In this document: positions 32,954-44,713 of the stretch, piece after piece
Layout: every line of letters begins with the position of its first letter
Position numbering within the stretch: position 1 is the first letter of the stretch
Source of the DNA: Pseudorasbora parva
Taxonomy: Eukaryota; Chordata; Actinopteri; Cypriniformes; Gobionidae
Direction: 5' to 3'
Length of the DNA: 64,000 nucleotides
Assembly (NCBI RefSeq): GCF_024679245.1
Contig: NC_090172.1
Span: 45,088,054-45,152,053, forward strand
Program-made: the position numbers and the translations under genes
The notes under the pieces: generated by a model
Seen by the model: the letters and a program-made list of their open reading frames with translations, nothing else
Told to the model about the DNA's origin: nothing
The model's database searches: none

Positions 32954-33915
32954 ATGGCCAAGACCAAAGATCTGTCAAAGGACACCAGAAACAAAATTGT
33001 AGACCTGCACCAGGCTGGGAAGAATACATCTGCAATAGGTGAGAAGGTTGGTGTGGAGAAATCAACTGTGGGAGCAATTATTAGAAAATGGCAGACATAC
33101 AAGACCACTTATAATCTCCTTCGATCTGGGGCTCACCCTGTGGGGTCAAAATGATCGCAAGAACTGTGAGAAAAAAATCCCAGACCTAGTGAATGACTTG
33201 CAGAGAGCTGGGACCAAAGTAACAAAAGATACCATCAGTAACACTACACCGCCAGAGACTCAAATCCTGCAGTGCCAGACGTGTCCCCCTACTTAAGCCA
33301 GTAAATGTCCAGGCCTGTCTGAAGTTTGCTAGAGAGCATTTGGATGATCCAGAAAAGGATTGGGAGAATTTTATATGGTCAGATGAAACCAAAAAATAAC
33401 TTTTTGGTAAAAACTTGTCTTGTTTGGAGGAGAAATAATGCTTAGTTGAACCATACCTACTTTGAAGCATGGGGGTGGAAACATCATGCTTTGGGGCTGT
33501 TTTTCGGCAAAGGGGCCAGGACAACTGATCCGTGTACAGGAAAAAAATGAATGGGGCCATATATAATGAGATTTTGAGTGAAAACTCCTTCCATCAGCAA
33601 GGACATTGAAGATGAAATGTAACTGGGTCTTTCAGCTTGACAATGATCTAAAAAAAACACCACCCGGACAACGAAGGAGTGTCTTCGTAAGAAGCATTTC
33701 ATGGTCCTGGGGTCTTCAGATCTTAAACCCATAGAAATTTTTTGGAGGGAGTTGGAAATACGTATTGCCCAATGATAGCCCCAACATATCACTGCTCTAT
33801 AGGAAATCTGCATGGAGGAATGGGCCTAACTACCAGCAAAAGTGTGTAAAAAAAACTTCTGGCCACTCTGACCTCTGTCGTTGCCAACAAAGGGTATATA
33901 ACAAAGTATTGAGAT
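32954..33915 (+). pseudogene. Decayed Tc1-like transposase (lineage B)
   Basis: The start MAKTKDLSKDTRNKIVDLHQ and the following helix-turn-helix residues are well preserved to about 33115. Frameshifts and stops follow. The SDET segment near 33383 and KHGGGNIML near 33470 are still readable in pieces. It cannot encode an active DDE transposase. Confidence 0.85.
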
Positions 33916-34110
33916 TTACTTTTGTTGTTGACCAAATACTTATTTCCCACCATAATTTGCAATTAAGTGCTTTAAAAAAAAAATCTCATTCTGTCCTTCA
34001 TAGTTAAAGTCTACCTATGATGAAAATGACAGGCCTATCTTATCTTTTTATATGGGAGAACTTTTGGTGCACAATTGGTGGCAGACTAAATACTTTTTTG
34101 CCCCACTGTA

Positions 34111-35712
34111 CATGAGATAAGACAAAAGTCACAAGTTTCAGTTAATGTTCAGTACTGTATTGTGTGGATTGAATCACATTACAACAAAATCATTCAAATC
34201 AGTCACTTGGTGACAATAACTCATAATCACTCACGGCTGGAGTGTTTAAGAGCTTCTCTGCCATGTTTCTACCATCTGACCCTCAACTTCACAGTGATGT
34301 ATGTCGTTCTTCCTTTACGAAACTCCTGCATTGATGCAGACGAAATGAAAAACAGATTAGTAACCAGCCAGGAGGAGGTTTTTTCTGGTGGTGGTTGAGT
34401 TATTGGGCTTTCACACCTAATGAAACAACATTTAGCACTGCTGCTATTTACATACACTCAAGCCACTAAACAGGAAAATCTAGCAGGCGCAGCTGAACAA
34501 CATTTAATTTTAAGCAAAACCAAATAATTAGAAACCAAAAGGCAGTGGGAATGTCAAATTTTGTTTTATATATATATATTTTTTATTATTATTATTTTTT
34601 TGGACAAAAATGAAAAGTTTACCTGGAAGAATAGTTCACAATAATATATATAACATGTACTTAGAAAGTAGTAAGGGGAATTTACATTTTATTCTGACTT
34701 TAAGTCACCAACATCTCCAAGAACCAAGCAGAGCTGTGTAACACCAGAGAGGGTAAAAACCAAAGGCTGAAGAATAAAGAGCTCGATTATATTTACAACG
34801 CGAACACATGATGCATGTCAAACAACGCAGTCATCGGAGCATGCAATTAAGACTACATCAGTGTCTCATTTATTATTTGATAATTAAGTCTAATCAGTTT
34901 AACCTTCACTACAGGGCCTTTATCACAAGACACATCACACTTCTTTTGAAAATCATATTAAGTCGAGGCAAGAAATCATTTCCTGTCATTTTGTTCAATT
35001 AAATTTCAAAGCCAAACATGTCCTTTCAGGAGTAGATTCTGTAAGATGTTCTGTCATCAGATCACCTGTTCTCTGGAAATGTGACGCTTTGAATAGAAGG
35101 ATAATCAGGTGGGCAGCCTGTTTATAATGATGTTTCCAGAAATCTATCTATTGCTCCTGAACTGTAATTAAACTTTCACAGAATCGCCTGCTTCAACAGT
35201 TTCTCCAAACCTATGTCAAGTACTTATCACATCATTGATTTATCTTGTGCTGCCTGAAGCCTCGTGAGTGGTGAGCTCACATCCTAAGCCCATCCTGCAC
35301 CTAATTTCAGCATAGAAATTAAGAAAAATATAGGGGGAAAAAATGGTTCAAATTGGTTAACTGAATGTTTCACTGACTGACGCAAAAGGACACCCACTAA
35401 TTTCATTCCCTAGTGTTTTAGAAAGATTCAGTTGAATGAATTATTCAGTGGATTACTTACTCAATGACTTCTGTGACTATGTAAGCTGCAGAAAGAGTCA
35501 CTGAAAATATTTATAATATATTTACATTTTACATCTGGTGTACTTGTGTGATAAACAGTTTTGATTTCCACTTGATGTCAAATCAAGTCTTGAATCAAAA
35601 CCAGTTAAGTACCACTACACTACAGTATACAACAGTAGGTGATTGGTTCTACTTGCACCACTCCGATTGGGATTCGAACCAGAATCAATGGCATGTGAGG
35701 CAGGCACTTTAA
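34111..35712. other. Intergenic, nothing recognised
   Basis: AT-rich unique-looking sequence, with a short (TA)n run near 34568. No exon or element was supported. Confidence 0.45.
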
Positions 35713-37054
35713 AGGGTTAGTTCACCAAAAAATGAAAATTCTGTCATTAATTACTTACCCTAATGTCTTTTGACACCCGTAAGACCTCCGCTCAAGCAGG
35801 CCTTCATTGACACCAGTGTCATTTCTTCTCTCAAGACCCATAAAAGGTAGCCTGGATGCCAGCCAAATTTAGCCCCGCCCACAAAATATTTAGGTCGGGC
35901 AATTCGGTCTGGCCTTGCTCCATAGAGGAGTGATTATCTCCGAACAGAAACTGTTCGGACCAATGAAATCATCAAGGGCGGGCTTTAGACGATGATGGAC
36001 AGATGATCAACAGTAACGTAATCATGCACGTCATCAAAGGGGCTTGGATTATATTTGTTTGAATCCTAAATGGAGAGCTTGTTTGTATATGCATTCACCA
36101 TCACAATTTCTCTCAGAAATAATGATCATGTTGGGTAAGTACTCTGTGTATCATTAAATTATTTTACAACACTGGCAAAGATCATGTATTCCAGCCTGAT
36201 TTCAGCACGCGTGCAGACAGGGTTGCCAAGTTTTTACAACAAAACGCGACAATTACTAGGGGGGGTTCTCTGGTGAAAAAATGGCGTTGGGGGGTAAAAT
36301 GTGTGTTATTTTGGCAAGGTTGCCTGCTAAAATTCGCACTCCAGGGTCTATATATCACATAATAGTCGCTTCAACCCGCAGACATAGAAAAGAACCCGCG
36401 GAAAAAACGCGGACTTGGCATCACAGTGCAGTTGACCTCTGGTGACATTTGACAAGTAACGTTATGCGTCCCTTCGTTGCTCTGATTGGTTGTAGGTCTA
36501 TCCAATTGATGTCTTTCCTGGTTCGGTTGAAACATGTCTCATAATCACAGCCCAATGGAGCAGTTTCAGACTCATATTCTGACTAGAATTGAGTATGACC
36601 ACGTCAGGCTACATAAAAGGCACTAAAGATGTCGTTACAAAGCCCATCTTACTACAGTGGCTCAACAATAATTTTATTAAGTGAGGAGAATAGTTTTTGT
36701 GTGCGAAACGAATCGCCAATGTCACGTGATTTCAGCATTTTGACACGCGATCCGAATCATGAATCAATATGCTGATTCATAACGGTTTTAAACTTTTGTT
36801 TTGAAATCGGCCCATCACTATATGTCGTTTTTAGGGGGTTTTTTTTAGAACAAAAACCATTCTCGTCGCTTCATAAGATTATTGTAGAGATACTGTAGTG
36901 TGATGGGCTTTGTAACAACGTCTTTAGTGCCTTTTATGGGTCTTAAGAGAGGAAATTACATTGGTGTCAATGAAGGCTTGTCTGTTCCAAAGATGAACAG
37001 AGGTCTTACGGGTGTCGAACAACATTAGGGTAAGTAATTAAGGACAGAATTGTC
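35713..37054. mobile_element. TTAA-family element L, near-complete copy split by a hAT-like insertion
   Basis: It opens after TTAA (35709-35712) with AGGGTTAGTTCACC. Long inverted arms are visible: ACCCGTAAGACCTCCG opposite AGAGGTCTTACGGGTGTCG, and ACTAAAGATGTCGTTACAAA opposite TTTGTAACAACGTCTTTAGT. The last bases of the right arm are degraded after TCATTTTTGGGT. Without the 765-bp insertion at 35847-36611 the element would be about 0.58 kb. No coding region was seen, so it is non-autonomous. Confidence 0.75.
35847..36611. mobile_element. hAT-like non-autonomous element with 8-bp target duplication
   Basis: The target duplication CATAAAAG flanks it at 35839-35846 and 36612-36619. The ends are short inverted repeats: TAGCCTG near the left edge, and CAGGCTA at the right edge. 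Removing it restores the inverted arm of the host element. An 8-bp duplication with short inverted ends is the pattern of hAT transposons. No transposase is encoded. Confidence 0.75.
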
Positions 37055-38700
37055 ATTTTTGGGTCAAAGGCAACAAGGACCTCTAGCGTCAGTCTTGAGG
37101 CCAGGGTAGTGAGGTTTTTCTTGCAAATACTAGCTGGCCTCCGTTACAAGTAGCTTTTTTGGAACAGTCCAGTGATACTAGCCAACTGTCTCTTTACAGG
37201 TCCTCCCACCCCCTTTGCCCAATCCAGGTTCCAGTTCTTGCAATTGCACGCCCTGCTTTTCTTTCTTCTTTCATTTGAGTTTGACCCCTACTTCCGAGTG
37301 GGCTTCATTAAATGCCTCTCTGCTTCTCTCTCCACACACATACTCTCTCTCTCTCACTTAGTGGGGAGAAACATTACAAAAGGGAAAGATTCCAGTGAGC
37401 AATTCTCAGTGGAGAAGGTGACCCCAACTTTGGGGAGAGAAAGAACCTGAGAATAATAGCAAATGAAGCCAGGGACGCATTAATGGGCAGACGCTGGCGC
37501 CGAGTTTTGAGGGGCTTCCTAATCTGACTGACATGTATATTAATACTCAGCACTTTTATTGAATCAGGGGCTGAAAAAGAGAGAAGGAGAATATGAATAT
37601 TCATCCTCATTTATATTTCAAGGCATTTCCAGTCCTACGGGAGGCGAGCTCTGGTTTTGACCAATTTCCATCCCCATTACAGAAATGACAGCTTTCACTC
37701 TTGGGCCCTGACAGAGGTCTGGCCCGGTGCACAGGAGGTCCGGCGAGGAGGGAGTCGGCGCCTGTTCCCAGCTGTCCACAAACACTCATTAACAGAGGAA
37801 AATATCCAATGGAATCTCTGTGAGAATTTTTAATCACACAAAGGCCCTGCTAATTAGGCAGCTGATGGGGCATGGAGAGCACAAGGACGAATTCTTTAAA
37901 CAAAGGACTGGAAACTTTAGGAGCTTTAATTACTCGGGCAAAGAGTTCATTCCTGAACTGGAGAGCACATCATTCCACTAATGAGACCAAGTGGCAGCAC
38001 ATATTAGTGAGAAGTAATGTGGAAAGTTCAATTATATTGTGCTTTTGGAGCTCCCCCCGACACCCCCGCGCACCCTCCCGCTCCTCGCGTCGTACGCGCA
38101 CACATGTTAGACAAAGATCCAGCTGGGGAGAAGTGGAAAAGGGGGTGGACACGTAATGGCTGGCACTGGGTCTCCATTCTTCACATGTAGCTTGGCAGGC
38201 TTGATCGTCTTAATTGCCCATTAGAATGTTCTCCTGTTTGAAAATGAATATCATTACAGTCCCTAGTTTGGTCTTCACCAGAGACAAAGACTTATTGCAA
38301 TTTGTCATTCAATACTTGCTGTATGCATGTGGAATTCCAAACACACAATGGATGACTAATTTGCTGTAACCGGGCCCCAGAAAGTTATGAAAGTGAGAGA
38401 GATAATTAAGGTGCCCTCGTTATTGAAAAATAAAATTATCTTTTTTTTTTATTCCTCTCTGAGAGCAAATATCTATTATGAAACTTAATAAATTTACATC
38501 GCTCTGTCTCCTGGATACAGCAAACATTGGAAAACAAATCATGGGTTTCTAAGAAAACGGCTGCTTATAAAACGTCACTAATGAAACCTCAAAGCTACAC
38601 ACACTATGACTATTACTACTGGGAAATGTGGGTTAATGACACATGTGCGGTCTCTTTCGTCCTGTAAATATATTAAACACGATGTGGTGTCGTACACTGC
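37055..38700. promoter_or_regulatory. Candidate conserved regulatory block D
   Basis: Repeat-poor, non-coding, with mixed composition. It includes TAATTACTCGGGCAAAGAGT near 37928 and a GC-rich segment near 38050-38100. No splice-bounded exon was found. Conservation is untested. Confidence 0.28.
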
Positions 38701-38734
38701 ATGACACCATGGGTTAAATGTATTTACAGGATTT

Positions 38735-38807
38735 ATTAGGACTGCATTTACAGTCCTAATTTGTGGTTTGCCCTGAAAAAGGCAAACCACAAATTAGGAC
38801 TGTAAAT
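38735..38807. repeat. Perfect 27-bp hairpin with an extra inner inverted repeat
   Basis: Arms 38746-38772 and 38781-38807 are exact reverse complements, separated by the 8-nt loop CTGAAAAA. In addition, ATTAGGACTG at 38735-38744 can pair with CAGTCCTAAT at 38751-38760, so an alternative fold exists. The perfect match implies a recent origin or selection. It could be a small hairpin RNA, a template-switch mutation, or a fragment of a fold-back repeat. Confidence 0.9.
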
Positions 38808-39062
38808 ACTACATTAACCGTTAAACTAATACTGAGGGTTTTTTTCCCATTTAACAGCCTGCTAAATATATGGGAATTAGTAAGGAGTTTGTCACACAGC
38901 AATGCTTTAATATTGTTAATTCACAAAAACATTTCCAAATAGTACCATGGTACTTCTGTGTTTTATTATTATTATTTTACTTACAATGGTACAACCATTT
39001 TTACCATGTACCTTGGTCAGTTTTTTTAATATAAATTCATACTTTTATTGAGCAAGGAGGCA

Positions 39063-39698
39063 TTAACCCTTAAATGACCCAGATCAATATCTCACACAGA
39101 TGGATCTCTACCTGTCGCGGTTATATAAAACTCTCCTGATATACAGAATAATAATAAAATAAAGCATAGTTTGTTACCTTTTGGAGCTTGGAAGGGTTCT
39201 GTCAGACACAGGTGAATACTTAGAGGGAAGGTGACACTCAGATGAAGGACAATGATGGTGAAGACAATGAAGGGGACGATGACGATGATGACGGCGATGA
39301 CGAAGAGGGAATACCGATGAAGGCTTCGAGGCAGGACAGGTAGTAAATGAGGGGATCGGTGCGAGACCAGACAATGGGAGTGAAGGTGAGCCGGGTTTAT
39401 ATAGTGGTGACTGGTGATGGTGCACAGGTGTTCAGAATGATGGTGATGGGGAACGAGTGGGAGTGGCAGTGACCGATGATTGTAAGGGCGTGACAGGTTC
39501 AGTGCGAGCAGATGTTTTATACCATCATCACTGTCCTCATCAGAGCTCATTTATAACTACATTCAGCACCTGGCTCATATTCACCATCTCATTCTCACAA
39601 ATATCATTTTCAACTTCTTCAAAATCAATATTTTGATCGCTGCCAGCTTCTTCACCAGATGCGTTCAGTACTTACTCTGCAGTAAATTGCTGAGCCAT
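39063..39698 (-). mobile_element. Possible piggyBac-like remnant
   Basis: A TTAA (39063-39066) is followed by CCCTTAAATGACCC, which resembles a piggyBac-type terminus. A minus-strand frame from ATG at 39698 reads MAQQFTAE, a stop, then an acidic stretch with IDFEEVENDI. This resembles the acidic N-terminus of such transposases. No catalytic core or second terminus was seen. The assignment is weak. Confidence 0.3.
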
Positions 39699-39699
39699 T

Positions 39700-41459
39700 T
39701 CAAGTTTTGCAGATGATACTTCCTATTCTTTTGAGTGAAAAGTCACTTCATCATTGTGTTTCAGACAATAAAGGTGAATTGCACTTATTCAATCATCAAA
39801 GATCCAATTATTGATGTGCAGAAAAATGTAATTTATATGTTTACACTACTGTCATAAGTGAACCTATACAATTTTTATTTTATTTTATTTTATTTTTTTA
39901 TTTTACAAAAAATTAATGGGAAAACAGGCAAGTTCTTAAATTGTAATACTAAATTAATACAGGTTTCACTGTAGCATTTTTTTTAACAGTAGTGTATAGA
40001 TCAATAAAATAATAAATACATATAAATACAGAGAATGGCAATTTGAACAAATAATCTCCTAAACGTTATTGAACTGATTGCAAACATTTAATCATTGCAC
40101 AAACAAATAATACAACAATGACATAAGTACTTCACCAAAAAATATAGAGCATGGTGCTAGAAACTGGGTTCAATTTCCGTGAAATAATGAACTGATAAAA
40201 TGTACACATTTACTTTGATCGAAGTTGCTTTGGATAAAAGTGTCTGCCTAAATGCATAAAAGTGAACTAATTATTAGTTATTTTCCATAATCCAATCTTG
40301 AAGTGAACTCAAGTGTTACAGTATTTGCAGCAAATAATGGACAATTAAAATCCAATAAAGTCTAGCTTAAGGGTAATTTTTGCATCCTTCACCTGTGTAA
40401 AAGATCACCTTCCAAATGTCCAATGCACCCAATTGCATTAGGAAAGCCCTACATACCAATTATGGCATACAGCAAGTAAATTCTCCGTGAAATAAATGGC
40501 TAATGGAAAATAGAGGGGCGCCAGTGAACCGGGCTACAGCTAAAGGAGAGCTAGTGGGCTGGAGCAGCAGAGAGGGCTGGCCTTGCCTGTGGGCTTAATG
40601 TCAGTCATAGCACAAACGAGGGTGTATGACTAACAGATCTCTCCTCTCATTGTCAGGTTTTTCTTCATTTTCCCGAGAGAAGTCTTTTGTGGAGTAATTC
40701 CCTCGCTTTCTATGTTGGAGCGGTTCTCTTCCCTAGCTGACCTCTTCTCTAATGATGTCATGTCCCTATGAAGGCAGGTCTGACTGTTAATGCCAGCTGG
40801 CAAACTACAGTCATTTTCAAGTTCTTTCTCGGGGTCAGACGAGCAGCGTCGTCAAGATTCGGTCTTATTTCTGCCTGTCTGCTGTGCTTTTCTAATAGCT
40901 CTCGGCAGTCCAGAAAAATGAGAACTTTGGTGTCATAATTGCATTTGTTTCAAATCTATTCAGCTGTATTTAAAATGATCATCTAACCGTTTTTGTTGTC
41001 TATCTAAACTAAATTTTCTAAATTAACTAAAACTAAATGTTCTATATGTCAGTGTAAAAAATGTCCGTCCACTCACTACCCCTGCAGCTTCCATAGCCCA
41101 GTGAGAATAGTCTGACCAGAGAAGACCGAGTGGGGCAGCCATATTGATTTTCCTCCCAGAAGTACTGTCTACCTCATGTGTTTGTTTCTTTTCACCCCTT
41201 GCACTTGCTTAATCTACAAGGAGTCAGATCGATAGAGATGCTTCTTTACTTACTTGTTCTGGCTTTATAAAAACACATTTCTGTTTTAAACCCCCTTAAG
41301 CGCACTGGTAAATCGACTATTCATCATTTCTCCAGTGGTTCAAATCATTTGAGTTTCAATGAATGACATGTGTAATTGAGTACAGTTCCTAAAGAGAGTA
41401 AGTCTCTTTATGATATATTTGTCGAGGGCTGTCAAAAACTAGAGGAACTATCTTGAGAA
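39700..41459. other. Intergenic, mostly unrecognised
   Basis: It contains a retroposon-type tail at 40221-40262 (GTTGCTTTGGATAAAAGTGT). The segment 40490-40950 is repeat-poor and could be regulatory. No gene was supported. Confidence 0.4.
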
Positions 41460-41640
41460 TATCAGTTTTGACCATTGCTGGGCAAAATTCAGAACAGAGG
41501 AAATGGTTCCCTTTCAATATATGAATGTGAATTTGAATTGAAATCGCCACTCCCCACAGGAAGTTGAATGGGAATGACAGGAAGGGGAATTTACTGAATT
41601 AACAAAGACTATATATACAAAGACAATGCACCATTGGCAG
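41460..41640 (+). repeat. Interspersed repeat with GAATTTGAATTG-type motif
   Basis: TGGGCAAAATTCAG, AATGTGAATTTGAATTGAAA, CCCACAGGAAGTTGAATGG and AATGACAGGAAGGGGAATT match, in reverse complement, the segment at about 49680-49825. It is therefore a dispersed repeat family. Confidence 0.6.
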
Positions 41641-41659
41641 GAACCATATCCCCCTGCGA

Positions 41660-41890
41660 GCCCAATCTCACGAAAATGCGTATAAATAGTATGAGTTTGC
41701 AATCTCGTGGAATGTGTACGCCAAACGTTTTGGCGTGCATATGGTACGCGGTTTTTCGCGTGCATATGATATGCACTTTATGGTGTATTATACATACAAA
41801 CCCCCCACCCCACCAACCCTAAACCTACCCAAGAGCGTGTCATATGCACGCCATAAAGTGCGTATCATATGCACGCATAAAACTGCTGAT
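41660..41890. repeat. Palindromic repeat (arms 41751-41787 and 41845-41883)
   Basis: The left arm GCGTGCATATGATATGCACT continuing TTATGGTGTA pairs with the right arm CCATAAAGTGCGTATCATAT continuing GCACGC, with few mismatches. The loop is C-rich (AACCCTAAACCTACCC). It looks like a small fold-back element. Confidence 0.75.
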
Positions 41891-41904
41891 CGTGTTGCCC
41901 CCTG

Positions 41905-42453
41905 CATGTAGCCCAAGACTGGTTTCCCACTGAAGCTAAGCAGGGCTGAGTCTGGTGAGTACCTGGATGGGAGACCAACTGGGAAAACTAGGTAGCTGCT
42001 GGTAGAGGTGCTAGTGAGGCCAGCAGGGGGTGCTCACCCTGTGTGGGTCCTAACGCCCCAGTAAAGTGATGGGGACACTACACTATCAAAGAGCACCGAC
42101 TTTCGGATGAGACGTTAAACCGAGGTACCGACTCTGTGGTCGTTACAAATCCCAAATCCTACAAATCCTTTGGAAAAAGAATAGGGGTGTAACCCCGGCA
42201 TCCTGGCCAAATTTGCCCATTGGCCTCTTTCCATCATGGCCTCCTAATCATCTCCCTCTCCTGATTGGCTTAATAACCCGGTCTCCTCTCCACCAATCAG
42301 CTGGTGTGTGGTGGGTGTTCTTGCGCAATATGGCTGCCGGTGCATTAAACAGGTGGATGCTTCACATTGGTGGAGGTTGAGGAGATTCCCCCCTTCTAAA
42401 ATATAAAGCGCTTTGAGGACCCAGAAAAAGCGCTATATAAATGTAACAAATTA
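41905..42453 (+). mobile_element. SINE3-type retroposon with 5S-rRNA-derived head
   Basis: The head contains the 5S rRNA internal promoter: GAAGCTAAGCAGGG, TGAGTACCTGGATGGGAGAC and CAACTGGGAA. It is joined to a body with CGGATGAGACGTTAAACCGA and a tail AAGCGCTATATAAATGTAAC. This layout (5S-like head, pol III internal promoter, shared tail) is that of fish SINE3 elements. The 5' start of the 5S part is degraded. Confidence 0.88.
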
Positions 42454-42620
42454 TTAATATATTTTTCACCCCTATTACTTATTAAAGGTGCAGTCTTAAA
42501 ATCGTTGTTAAACACTGTTGATATTTGACATCAACCCACATAAAAACACCCCTCCATTCATTGCTCCGCCCCCAAATTGCACAAACATGCAATGAGAGTG
42601 TCTCTTTTCTAAGAATAGAA

Positions 42621-43177
42621 CACTGTAAACCCTAATGTTGTCTTTACTTAAACAAATCAAGTAATCTTGACTAAATATTACTAGTTTAGTCCAAAAACTC
42701 AAACATATAAGTTAGTATAACTTATTAACCTACAAAATGCATAAACTTCAAGTTGTATGAACTCAAAATCATAATTAATCATAAAATAGCTCACTCTGGT
42801 CTTGCTTTGATGTGATTGGCCATGCAAGGAGTTCTGTCTGGCAACAAGAGAACTAATTCATTGATTGGCGGAAAAGGCGGTCCTTTTTGCCTCGTCTGTT
42901 ACTTTATTCTGATTCAAATTAAGATGGAGACTTTTTCATTGTTATGCAATCTTAAATTCGAAAGTAAAAATTTGTAAGTTACTAAACCTAACAATAATAT
43001 GTGAACCAACTTATAACTAACCAGATTGACTTAATTCATTGATGGTAATAACATCATGGTGTATTGACAGAATCCCTGATCTCGCAGAGTCTAATGCTCT
43101 GATTGTCAAAGTGGTTTATAATAGTTTTAAAATATTAATAATAATAGCCATAAGATCCTTCACTGTTGTAGTAATTG

Positions 43178-43234
<57 letters not shown>

Positions 43235-43711
43235 TTATGTGCACAAAAAGTTTAAATCTATAGCATTAGTTAGACACACAGACATCAAGATTTGCATATG
43301 AATCTGAATCTGTCGGTGACAATCAAAAAAAAAAAAAAACTTCTGATAAACAGAGCAACTCTGAACATAAAACAAGCTACAAAAAACATTAGAACAAAAC
43401 AGCAAAAGTAAAAGCAAAAAGTAAGAATCAAAGAAAATTAGTCACAATTTAGATGCATAATTTATTCATGCCATAATGCATGTTGGGACCCATGGGGAAG
43501 TTTTGATTGGTAGAACGCAGCATGGTGTACTGAACTGGTGTACCCGGTTTGGTGAACTTAACAATTTAAGCACAGTGAACGTCAGCACCAAGTTAAGTGA
43601 ACTTAAATATACAAGTTTTGGGAGACACCATTACTCAATTAAATTGAGGGAACGAGTTTAATCAAATGAATTGAATTGAATTGTTAAATCAACTTATTAC
43701 GGTTTTCAGTG
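42621..43711. mobile_element. Element with CACTGTAAACC-type inverted ends
   Basis: The left end is CACTGTAAACCCTAATGTTG; the right end, as reverse complement, is CACTGAAAACCGTAATAAG. It is about 1.09 kb and holds a (TTTA)n run and no coding potential. Its ends resemble those of the shorter elements at 57898 and 61881. Confidence 0.55.
43180..43236. repeat. (TTTA)n microsatellite, about 14 units
   Basis: Uninterrupted TTTA/TATT run. Confidence 0.95.
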
Positions 43712-44713
43712 AAGCAAAGCAAAAAAATTAAAGCAAAAAAACCTCAAAGATGACAAAACGACAAGGAAGCACAATAAAAATGAGCATATAGAACACAAGA
43801 ATAAATACAAGCAAGAGTTTGTTCGTTTTCAGCAGCACAAAACCAATGTTATTCCTGTTTTGAGCAGAAACAACGTTTTTGGGCCTTCTCATTTATGTCT
43901 CTCCAGCACTGAAAAACGTGTCTAATATGAACGTGGGTCTTAAAGCTGTTGCCTGATGATAACTCTTCTTTTTCCAGTGATATTCCTCTGATATTCCTCT
44001 TTTGTAATGTTTCTCTTTGCCATCTCTCTTAATAAAGTCTTCAAAACTCCCTCCCCCAGCATGAGTGGACACGCCCCCTACTGCTGATTGGCTACAAGTT
44101 TGTTATGGTGCTTGGTCTCACCCACTTTCAACTGAGTTTTTCAAAAACTACCCTTTTTTAATGCTATTTGAGCATAATAAACTATATTCAGCAAGCAGTT
44201 TTTGAGATTTCAGGATTTCCCCACCAAAATAGATAGGCCTTAGATGACCAAAAAGCTGCCCAGGGGCATTGGAAATATGGCCGCCGAGTGAACAGACTTT
44301 CCTCGAAAGGGATTTTGATTGTAATCCTTCAACACAGGTAATATGTAGTCTGGTAAAATAATACCTATCTGCCTGCCCGCCAGCCTACAGTTTGCATTTG
44401 CTTTGCTTTTCTAGTTAAATAAAATGTTTTTTTTTTTTTTTTTTACAGAACAAGACATCTGTACTGCAATGAGCTACATATGCATGAATGTGAACACTGT
44501 ACAAAGTCCTCAGCGTAACACCCACCAACATGATTTATGCCTGCAATTTGGGATCATTACTTAATAATTAGGAGGCTTAAAACCTTGTTAAATGTCAGCA
44601 TGGCTGTATTTTATTAAATCTACCCACAGATGGTACAATTTACACATTCACAATTCAGTCTTTATGAATGCAGTGAAATGTGGTCGGCTTTAAAAAGACA
44701 AAAAGCAAAAGCT
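43712..44713. other. Intergenic, nothing firmly recognised
   Basis: Phrases such as CTGATTGGCTACAAG near 44083 suggest decayed repeat sequence, but no borders can be set. Confidence 0.4.

Larger units (their letters stand above)
32062..34110 (+). mobile_element. Tc1-like transposon B with inverted ends, carrying a nested insertion
   Basis: The left terminus has AAAGTATTTAGTCAGCCACA and GATGAGAGAGGCCTGTAAT. The right terminus has TGACAGGCCTATCTTATC, TGGTGGCAGACTAAATACTT and TTTTGCCCCACTGTA. These are the roughly 200-bp inverted ends of a common fish Tc1 lineage, with TA at the edges. The extreme left end is altered by an A-rich insertion. Extra sequence near 32630-32840 belongs to another element, explaining the length of about 2.05 kb. 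Confidence 0.85.

Noticed and set aside
39092..39550. Minus-strand 152-codon open frame rich in His, Pro and Val
   Set aside because: It arises from a low-complexity GATGAC/GACGATG-rich stretch. No domain, splice context or neighbour supports a gene.
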